A DNA stretch of 5,287 bases from Planctomycetota bacterium. GTDB taxonomy: Bacteria; Planctomycetota; Phycisphaerae; WQYP01. The notes beneath the pieces were generated by a model. That model searched no databases and was not told the DNA's origin. It saw only the letters and a list, made by a program, of their open reading frames with translations. Where the stretch lies: positions 1 to 5,287 of the forward strand of contig JAJZEY010000569.1 in NCBI GenBank assembly GCA_021805585.1, written 5' to 3'. Positions 1-4,482 of the stretch are shown here, piece by piece. Position 1 is the stretch's first letter. Every line of letters starts with the position of its first letter. The translations under genes were made by a program, and so were the position numbers.

Positions 1-20
1 TGCTTTTCCACAAACTTCCG

Positions 21-70
21 CCCAATAAGCCCCAATAAACCCCAAGAAACCGCAATAAAAGCCAATAAGC
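21..70. repeat. Five imperfect tandem 10-bp repeats
   Basis: Five consecutive decamers with the approximate consensus CCCAATAAAC start at 21, 31, 41, 51 and 61. Each carries a short A/T-rich core (AATAA or AAGAA) at the same phase, so A-rich tracts recur once per helical turn. Such phasing is known to favour intrinsic DNA curvature. The array lies about 120-170 bp upstream of the erpA promoter and overlaps the left arm of the hairpin at 65-88. Whether it bends DNA, binds a protein or is only a slippage product cannot be told from sequence. Confidence 0.75.
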
Positions 71-99
71 GGCCATTGGCCCGCTTATCAGCTGTTTTT
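65..99 (+). terminator. Hairpin followed by T run, possible terminator of an upstream gene
   Basis: Outer arms ATAAGC (65-70) and GCTTAT (83-88) enclose inner arms GGCC (71-74) and GGCC (78-81) around an ATT loop, giving ten base pairs with one bulged C at 82. Five T residues follow at 95-99. The six-base gap between stem and T run is longer than in an ideal intrinsic terminator, so this may instead be a protein-binding dyad. If it is a terminator, it would end a + strand gene lying left of the window. Confidence 0.4.
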
Positions 100-170
100 C
101 CCGGTGCTTCGTCAATCCGTATCTGCAGGCTTGACAGAGCGCTGGGGCCGCAAAATTGGCAGCCCCCTGG

Positions 171-188
171 CAAATAATAGCTTATTTG
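171..188. promoter_or_regulatory. Perfect 7-bp dyad, candidate operator for erpA
   Basis: CAAATAA (171-177) and TTATTTG (182-188) are perfect inverted repeats separated by four bases. The dyad ends five bases before the proposed -35 element and is centred roughly 48 bases upstream of the likely transcription start, where an activator or an upstream-bound repressor could act. The N4-spaced architecture resembles sites of dimeric winged-helix regulators, but the half-site matches no regulator I can name with confidence. Confidence 0.45.
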
Positions 189-192
189 TCGC

Positions 193-221
193 TTCACTTT
201 GTCGGTCCCGGCAGATATAAT
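193..221 (+). promoter_or_regulatory. erpA: Sigma70-type promoter for erpA
   Basis: A perfect -10 hexamer TATAAT lies at 216-221, with TTCACT at 193-198 as a -35 element (four of six matches to TTGACA) and an ideal 17-bp spacer. Transcription should start near 228, leaving an untranslated leader of about 40 bases before the erpA ATG at 271. No competing -10 of this quality was seen in the upstream region. Confidence 0.7.
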
Positions 222-225
222 CCAA

Positions 226-249
226 TGGAGCCGCTCCCTGTGGAGCCGC
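226..249 (+). repeat. Direct repeat TGGAGCCGC in the erpA leader
   Basis: The nonamer TGGAGCCGC occurs at 226-234 and again at 241-249, with start positions 15 bp apart. The CTCC at 234-237 between them can pair with the GGAG of either copy (227-230 or 242-245), so two small mutually exclusive hairpins are possible around the expected transcription start. The function is unknown. Confidence 0.6.
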
Positions 250-270
250 GATGTTTTGGAGTAAAGCAAT

Positions 271-600
271 ATGGCAATTGTTCTAAGTGAATCAGCGGCT
301 AAAGAAATTAAATCGATCATCAAGGACCAAGGCCTTTCGGATGCCGCCGCCTTGCGCGTTGGCGTGAAGGGTGGTGGATGCTCCGGTTTCAGTTATGTCC
401 TTGACCTGACGGAAGAGGCGGGCGAAACCGATGAAGTGATGGAGTCGCACGGTATAAAAGTGTTGGCGGATCGCAAAAGCTACCTGTACCTGAATGGTAC
501 GGAAATTGATTTCAAAGACGAAGTTATGGGACGCGGCTTTGTGTTTAAGAACCCGAATGCGAACCATTCCTGTGGATGTGGTTCATCCTTTAGTGTCTGA
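271..600 (+). CDS. erpA: A-type iron-sulfur cluster carrier/insertion protein (ErpA/IscA/SufA family)
   Basis: A 109-residue cytoplasmic protein of normal family length. A-type carriers receive Fe-S clusters from the ISC or SUF scaffold and hand them to apo-enzymes. The three ligand cysteines are all present: Cys37 in GGGCSGFSY, and Cys101 and Cys103 in the C-terminal CGCGSSF. The 64-residue offset from Cys37 to Cys101 is the same as in IscA. The segment FKNPNANHSCGCGSSF is closer to ErpA than to the IscA ending, so ErpA is preferred, though paralogues in this family are hard to separate without a tree. GGAG at 258-261, nine bases before the ATG, supports the start. The gene has its own promoter (193-221) and terminator (707-732) and no isc or suf neighbours in view, so it is probably a monocistronic housekeeping carrier. 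Confidence 0.94.
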   Translation: MAIVLSESAAKEIKSIIKDQGLSDAAALRVGVKGGGCSGFSYVLDLTEEAGETDEVMESHGIKVLADRKSYLYLNGTEIDFKDEVMGRGFVFKNPNANHSCGCGSSFSV

Positions 601-629
601 TGGTGCGGATCCATTGCCACAGCCCTGTA

Positions 630-643
630 ATCCGGTACCGGAT
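630..643. repeat. 14-bp perfect palindrome in the erpA 3' region
   Basis: ATCCGGTACCGGAT is self-complementary without a spacer. It sits 30 bases after the erpA stop and upstream of the intrinsic terminator, so it would be in the 3' untranslated RNA. With no loop it would make a poor RNA hairpin, so a DNA-binding site or chance are both possible. Confidence 0.5.
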
Positions 644-706
644 GACCAAGGCCATGTGGAATCGGGTTTATTATATTGGCGTTTTTTTGGAGCCAGTACG
701 ATTTTT

Positions 707-732
707 GCCGGAGCCGGTGCTCCGGCTTTTTT
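707..732 (+). terminator. Intrinsic terminator downstream of erpA
   Basis: A perfect 8-bp GC-rich stem, GCCGGAGC (707-714) with GCTCCGGC (719-726), closes a four-base CGGT loop and is followed directly by six T residues (727-732). This is a textbook rho-independent terminator on the + strand. The left flank also carries T rather than A residues, so it should not work in reverse. It lies 107 bases after the erpA stop and separates that unit from the pilus ATPase block. Confidence 0.88.
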
Positions 733-1304
733 ACGGGTATGCCGCTTCGTGCGGAAAAGCCTTCCGTCGGCAAGCTGCATATGGCTAAAATAGGAGGTAA
801 CGCGTAAGCCGGTTAATTGCGTAACAATGCGGCTGGTTTATGTTGCAATGGCCGGTTCGGGCTGTTGGAAAATTGTGGACGGGTGACCGGGGAAACAGTC
901 CCCGCGAAATTTGGACAACGTTTTCGCCGGACTGGAACGATTTCCGTGTGGTCTTCCCGGAAATGTGTGATTCAGAAGGCCCGTTTGGCCGCGTCCGGGA
1001 ATTTTGGCTTGACCGATTCGGACTGTTGCGCTTAACATACGCGGCTCGAATCCGCGCTGCGGGAAGCGCGGCGACTCGGCGAAAAAATCAAGAAATCGGA
1101 AATTGCCGGGTGACGCGGAAAAAATGGAAGAAGCAGGGCAAGCCGGCGGTGAAATCCGATGGAATGAACCGCGGATATTGCGGATTCCCGCGGACATGTT
1201 CCGGCAAAGGCGGATATGCCCGCATTCCATAACTGGTGTCCGAAACCCCGCACTTCATTTTTTCGGCCGGTTAGCAGCGCCGGTGGACGGGGAATGGCGG
1301 AGGC
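733..1304. other. Long stretch without a convincing gene
   Basis: About 570 bases lie between the erpA terminator and the structured leader of the first ATPase gene. Reading frames exist on both strands (for example 840-1232 on + and 838-1230 on -, 130 codons each). Neither has a ribosome-binding site, and both translate to Arg/Trp/Cys-rich or low-information sequence resembling no family I know. A perfect AGGAGGT at 792-798 is followed by no start codon at usable spacing. Small hairpins are present (for example a 7-bp stem at 1052-1058/1065-1071). The region could be a long untranslated leader, a decayed gene or an unrecognised RNA. Confidence 0.6.
1009..1038 (+). promoter_or_regulatory. Weak candidate promoter for the pilus ATPase block
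   Basis: TTGACC (1009-1014) and TAACAT (1033-1038) are separated by 18 bp and match five of six and four of six consensus positions. Transcription would start near 1045 and give a leader of about 365 bases before the ATG at 1410. It is the best-looking + strand pair I found in the gap, but single weak matches like this arise often by chance. Confidence 0.25.
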
Positions 1305-1400
1305 TTCAACGGTGCTGGATTATCCGTTGAATCGGTCAGACTGGGGCGATTGGCCCCAACGGCGTGCGTGAGTACAGGGCTGTGCCCTGGGAAAGTCTGG
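1305..1400 (+). ncRNA. Predicted structured leader RNA before the first GspE/PilB-like gene
   Basis: Four helices can be drawn in under 100 bases. H1 is a perfect 8-bp stem, TTCAACGG (1305-1312) with CCGTTGAA (1324-1331), and an 11-base loop. P1 pairs 1336-1342 with 1394-1400 (six Watson-Crick pairs plus one G-U). Inside P1 are P2, GGGGC (1343-1347) with GCCCC (1353-1357), and P3, CAGGGC (1375-1380) with GCCCTG (1384-1389). P2 abuts P1 without a gap, so they could stack, making a three-way junction with a 17-base J2/3 and a GGAA J3/1. The 3' strand of P1 reaches the GGGTGAG ribosome-binding region (1399-1405), so P1 formation could limit translation. I recognise no known riboswitch class. Helices are drawn by hand, without energies or covariation. 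Confidence 0.4.
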
Positions 1401-1409
1401 GTGAGTTTC

Positions 1410-3119
1410 ATGGCGCGTAAACGCAAAGAGATTACCGAAATTCTAGTTGAAATGGGTGCCCTGAAGCCGGCGAACGCGGAAAAAGCGCAGACCGAAGCAC
1501 GAAAACTGAACCGCCAGATTGAACAGGTGCTGGTGGAAACAAACCTGGTATCCGAAGAAGATGTCACCAAAGCCATGGCCATTCAATATGACATGGAATA
1601 TATAGACCTTAATAAAAACTTTATGCAGGCCAGCGACTTTCGCCTGCTGCCGGCCGATGTAATCAAACGTCATCAGGTTTTGCCGCTCGGCGAGGAAAAC
1701 GGAAAACTCCGTATTGTAATTGCGGACCCTAATGATCTGGAAACCCTTGAAGCGTTGCGTTTCCGGCTGAACAAGCCCCTGGAAACCTGTCTGGCCGTCA
1801 AAAGCGAAATAAAGCGCCATATCGACCGCATGTTTGCCGCGGAACAGAAATCAATCGACGATATGGTCCGGCAGATGAGTCTGGACCGCGGTCAAAGCAT
1901 CGATGTTGCACTTCAGAAAGACAAAGAAGGCGATGAAGCCCCTATTATCCGCCTGGTTTCCGCCATTGTCACCGAAGCGTGCAAAGCACGCGCCAGCGAT
2001 ATTCACATTGAGCCAATGAAAGACCGCATGCGGGTACGCTACCGCGTGGACGGCGTTTGCGCGGAACGGGACAATCTGAATAAAAAAATGCAGAATTCCG
2101 TCATTGCGCGTCTGAAAATCATGGCCGGAATGGACATTGCCGAACGCCGGCTGCCGCAGGACGGACGCATTAAAATGTCGGTCGACGGTGCCAATATCGA
2201 CTTCCGCGTCAGTTCACTTCCCGCCTACCACGGCGAATCGATGGTGTTGCGTATTCTGCGGCCGGACAACGTGAAAATCGGTATTCAGCGCATGGGTTTT
2301 GAAGACGACGACTACCAGCGTTTTAAAAAGATCATTGCCCGTCCAAACGGAATTTTTCTGGTAACCGGCCCGACCGGTTCGGGCAAAACCACCACGCTTT
2401 ATGGAGCGCTGGCGGAACTGAACACCGCGGACCGGAAAATTATTACCGCCGAAGACCCGGTGGAATATAATTTCGCGGGCATTAACCAGTGTCAGGTGCG
2501 CGAAAACATCGGACTTTCTTTCGCAAAAATTCTCCGGTCTATGTTGCGGCAGGCACCGAATATTATTCTCGTCGGTGAAATTCGTGATCGGGAAGTCGCG
2601 GAAGTGGCCGTACAGGCCGCCCTTACCGGTCACCTGGTCTTCAGCACCTTGCACACGAATGACGCTCCCTCGGCGATTACCCGTCTGGTGGACATGGGAA
2701 TTAAACCGTTTCTGGTGGCGTCATCCATTCAGGCGGTTCTGGCACAGCGGCTGGTGCGAACGCTGTGCGACCAGTGCAAGCAGCCGGACCCTGAACCGGA
2801 CCGCCGTCTGCTGCAGTTGCTGGGATTTACCGACCAGGAACTGGCCAGCAAAACCCTGTACCGCGCGGGCGGCTGCCCCACCTGCAACAACAGCGGTTTC
2901 CGCGGCCGACTTGGTATATTTGAAATGATGATGATGACCACGGAAATTCGGGAAATGGCCTTTAACCGGGCCAGCTCCACGCAAATTCGCAAAGTTGCCC
3001 GGGCCGCCGGCATGAAGTCGCTGCTTGACGATGCGAAAATTAAAATCCTTAACGGTGTGACGACGCCCCGGGAGGTGGCCCGCGTGACGCAGGCCGAGGG
3101 AATTATGGCCGATGCCTGA
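1410..3119 (+). CDS. GspE/PilB-family assembly ATPase with MshEN-like N-terminal domain (type IV pilus / type II secretion)
   Basis: A 569-residue cytoplasmic hexameric ATPase expected to drive pilin or pseudopilin polymerisation. An MshEN-like domain fills roughly residues 5-145, followed by the N2 region with ASDIHIEP (195-202) and RVRYRVDGV. The motor core shows Walker A GPTGSGKT (320-327), Asp box EDPVEY (348-353), Walker B IILVGEIRD (385-393, Glu390) and His box TGHLVFSTLHTND (406-418). The zinc-binding cysteines Cys453/Cys456 and Cys489/Cys492, typical of GspE/PilB and absent from PilT, are intact. ATG 1410 is preferred because GGGTGAG lies just upstream; GTG 1401 is an in-frame alternative, and extension to 1350 would need an ATT start inside the predicted leader. 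The residues before Walker B read RQAPN instead of the usual RQDPD. PilB and GspE roles cannot be separated here because pilin, PilC and secretin genes are out of view. Confidence 0.95.
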   Translation: MARKRKEITEILVEMGALKPANAEKAQTEARKLNRQIEQVLVETNLVSEEDVTKAMAIQYDMEYIDLNKNFMQASDFRLLPADVIKRHQVLPLGEENGKLRIVIADPNDLETLEALRFRLNKPLETCLAVKSEIKRHIDRMFAAEQKSIDDMVRQMSLDRGQSIDVALQKDKEGDEAPIIRLVSAIVTEACKARASDIHIEPMKDRMRVRYRVDGVCAERDNLNKKMQNSVIARLKIMAGMDIAERRLPQDGRIKMSVDGANIDFRVSSLPAYHGESMVLRILRPDNVKIGIQRMGFEDDDYQRFKKIIARPNGIFLVTGPTGSGKTTTLYGALAELNTADRKIITAEDPVEYNFAGINQCQVRENIGLSFAKILRSMLRQAPNIILVGEIRDREVAEVAVQAALTGHLVFSTLHTNDAPSAITRLVDMGIKPFLVASSIQAVLAQRLVRTLCDQCKQPDPEPDRRLLQLLGFTDQELASKTLYRAGGCPTCNNSGFRGRLGIFEMMMMTTEIREMAFNRASSTQIRKVARAAGMKSLLDDAKIKILNGVTTPREVARVTQAEGIMADA

Positions 3120-3124
3120 CGGCC

Positions 3125-3145
3125 CGGATTTCGCGTTGAAATCCG
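3125..3145 (+). other. Perfect intergenic hairpin between the first ATPase gene and pilT
   Basis: CGGATTTC (3125-3132) and GAAATCCG (3138-3145) form an 8-bp perfect stem with a five-base loop, starting six bases after the upstream stop codon. The nearest T run (3160-3164) is 14 bases away, so it is not a normal intrinsic terminator. In a 62-bp gap inside a probable operon it may be an mRNA-stability or processing element that sets relative ATPase levels. Confidence 0.5.
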
Positions 3146-3169
3146 AATAAATGATGATCTTTTTGCCAT

Positions 3170-3175
3170 GGTGAT
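3170..3175 (+). promoter_or_regulatory. pilT: Non-standard ribosome-binding site of pilT
   Basis: GGTGAT, six bases before the pilT ATG, matches the downstream part of the usual anti-Shine-Dalgarno complement (AAGGAGGTGATC) rather than its GGAGG core. The upstream ATPase gene uses the similar GGTGAG at 1400-1405, while erpA and the third ATPase gene use GGAG and AGGAG. Confidence 0.45.
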
Positions 3176-3181
3176 TTAACA

Positions 3182-4324
3182 ATGTCAACCATCCTGATAG
3201 ACCGGCTCCTGGAAACCGCGATCAAGAAGAACGCATCCGATCTGCATTTGCACGTCGGGCGGCCGCCCGTTTTGCGGCTCAATGGTCATCTGCGCGACCT
3301 GCAAACAAAAGTTTTGGAACCAGATGACACCATGGCTCTGATGAAGGCAATTACGCCTGAACGCGGCCAGCAGGAATTGCAGGAAAGCGGCAGTACCGAC
3401 TTTGGCTTCGCATTTGCCACCGCCGACGGATCGGCCAAGGCTCGCTTCCGTGTGGCGGCATTCCGGCAAAAAGGCAACATTTCCATCGTGTTGCGTAAAA
3501 TTCCGTACAAGCTCATGTCCTTGTCCGATATTGGCCTGCCGCCGATTTGCGAAGAATTGTGCCGCCGACCGCGCGGCCTGTTTCTGGTGACCGGCCCGAC
3601 CGGGTCGGGTAAAACCACCACACTTGCGGCCATGATTAACTACATTAATGAAAATTTTGATCGGCATATTCAAACCGTCGAAGACCCCGTTGAATATTAT
3701 CATGAGCACAAAAAAAGCATGATCACGCAACGTGAAGTGGGTCATGGCAGCGACGTGACAACCTTTTCCGAATCCTTGCGGCGCGTGCTGCGGCAGGACC
3801 CGGATGTGATTCTGGTCGGCGAAATGCGCGACCTGGAAACAATCAGTTCGGCCATTACCTCCGCCGAAACGGGTCACCTGGTTTTCGGAACGCTGCATAC
3901 TTCCGGTGCGGCCAGCACCATCAACCGCGTGATTGACGCGTTCCCGGTTACGCAGCAGGAACAGATTCGTGTTCAGCTTTCGACCACGCTGCTGGCGGTG
4001 CTAAGCCAGGCTTTGTTGCCGCGCTGCGATACACCGGGTGTGGTGGCGGCGTACGAATTTCTGGTTATTACGCCGGCTATCGCGAACCTGATTCGTGAAA
4101 ATAAAACGTTCCGCATTGATTCAGCCATTCAGACCGGTAAAAAGTTCGGAATGCAATTGCTGGACGACCATCTGCTGGACATTTATAAGTCCGGTCGAAT
4201 AACCGCCGAGGATGCCATTGACAAAGCCCGGCATCCGGCTGACCTGGCCGATCGCATGGGCGCGAAAATGAACCGGCCGGATACGGAAGCCGATAATTCG
4301 CCACCGGTAAAGGGCGGCAAGTAA
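3182..4324 (+). CDS. pilT: PilT-family type IV pilus retraction ATPase
   Basis: A 380-residue cytoplasmic hexameric ATPase of typical PilT length. It powers pilus depolymerisation for twitching, surface sensing or DNA uptake. The N-terminal PAS-like domain carries NASDLHLHVGRPP (17-29). The motor core has Walker A GPTGSGKT (138-145), Asp box EDPVEY (167-172), Walker B DPDVILVGEMRD (206-217, Glu214) and His box TGHLVFGTLHT (230-240). GEMRDLETI is characteristic of PilT/PilU, and there is no MshEN domain or zinc tetracysteine, which separates it from its neighbours. The C-terminal retraction motif AIRNLIRE reads AIANLIRE (299-306), followed by the usual TGKKFGMQLLDDHL. The ATG is supported by GGTGAT at 3170-3175. 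It lies 62 bp after one GspE/PilB-like gene and 158 bp before another, probably in one transcription unit. Confidence 0.95.
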   Translation: MSTILIDRLLETAIKKNASDLHLHVGRPPVLRLNGHLRDLQTKVLEPDDTMALMKAITPERGQQELQESGSTDFGFAFATADGSAKARFRVAAFRQKGNISIVLRKIPYKLMSLSDIGLPPICEELCRRPRGLFLVTGPTGSGKTTTLAAMINYINENFDRHIQTVEDPVEYYHEHKKSMITQREVGHGSDVTTFSESLRRVLRQDPDVILVGEMRDLETISSAITSAETGHLVFGTLHTSGAASTINRVIDAFPVTQQEQIRVQLSTTLLAVLSQALLPRCDTPGVVAAYEFLVITPAIANLIRENKTFRIDSAIQTGKKFGMQLLDDHLLDIYKSGRITAEDAIDKARHPADLADRMGAKMNRPDTEADNSPPVKGGK

Positions 4325-4346
4325 GCGGCATGTAAGCGGCAAGACG
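4314..4346. repeat. 11-bp tandem repeat across the pilT stop codon
   Basis: GCGGCAAGTAA (4314-4324), GCGGCATGTAA (4325-4335) and a partial third unit beginning GCGGCAAG (4336-4343) run head to tail. The first copy encodes the last PilT residues and its TAA stop, and the second repeats the TAA out of frame. The pattern suggests replication slippage at the gene end, with no obvious effect on the protein. Confidence 0.75.
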
Positions 4347-4397
4347 GGCGTACCGCGGAAACGGTCGCCGGAATAAAGATTGTCGCCAAGTCGGCGG
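4347..4397 (+). other. Two hairpins in the gap after pilT
   Basis: GGCG (4347-4350) and ACCG (4352-4355) pair with CGGT (4362-4365) and CGCC (4366-4369), giving eight pairs around a six-base loop with T4351 bulged. CGCC (4384-4387) pairs with GGCG (4393-4396) in a second small stem. No T run follows, so they are unlikely to terminate transcription. They could slow RNA decay or reflect only the high GC content. The rest of the 158-bp gap holds no supported gene; TTGACA at 4416-4421 lacks a matching -10. Confidence 0.3.
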
Positions 4398-4482
4398 TGG
4401 CCCGTCCGGCCTGGTTTGACAGGAGTATGGGTGGTTCTGGTTTCGGGCCTTTTGGCCGGCTGAATAACCCGCAGGAGAAATC

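Noticed and set aside
21..70. CRISPR-like array
   Set aside because: The units are only 10 bp and contiguous, with no spacers and no cas gene in view.
131..159. TTGACA at 131-136 as a second erpA promoter
   Set aside because: No -10-like hexamer lies 16-18 bases downstream. The TATAAT at 216-221 belongs with a closer -35.
251..286. 11-residue frame overlapping the erpA start
   Set aside because: It has no separate ribosome-binding site and overlaps the well-supported erpA start. Nothing suggests a leader peptide with regulatory codons.
817..1035. TTG-start 72-codon frame downstream of the orphan AGGAGGT
   Set aside because: The spacing from the ribosome-binding motif is 18 bases, too long, and the translation is Cys/Gly/Arg-rich without any family resemblance.
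1040..1063. Possible tRNA gene suggested by a T-arm-like hairpin
   Set aside because: No matching acceptor strand, anticodon arm or D-arm lies at the required distances upstream, and the loop lacks the usual leading TT.
838..1230. 130-codon - strand open frame opposite the previous one
   Set aside because: It has no recognisable motif and no promoter or ribosome-binding site I could see. It looks like a chance frame in GC-rich DNA.
840..1232. 130-codon + strand open frame
   Set aside because: There is no ribosome-binding site, the composition is odd (rich in Arg, Trp and Cys), no family is recognised, and an equally long antisense frame is open over the same bases.
1350..1409. In-frame upstream extension of the first ATPase gene by 20 codons
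   Set aside because: It would need an ATT start with no ribosome-binding site and lies inside the predicted leader structure. The added residues fit no MshEN sequence, and ATG 1410 has GGGTGAG at good distance.
3185..3898. Long antisense frame within pilT
   Set aside because: It is a shadow of the GC-biased codons of pilT, which itself has every PilT motif. The antisense product matches no family.
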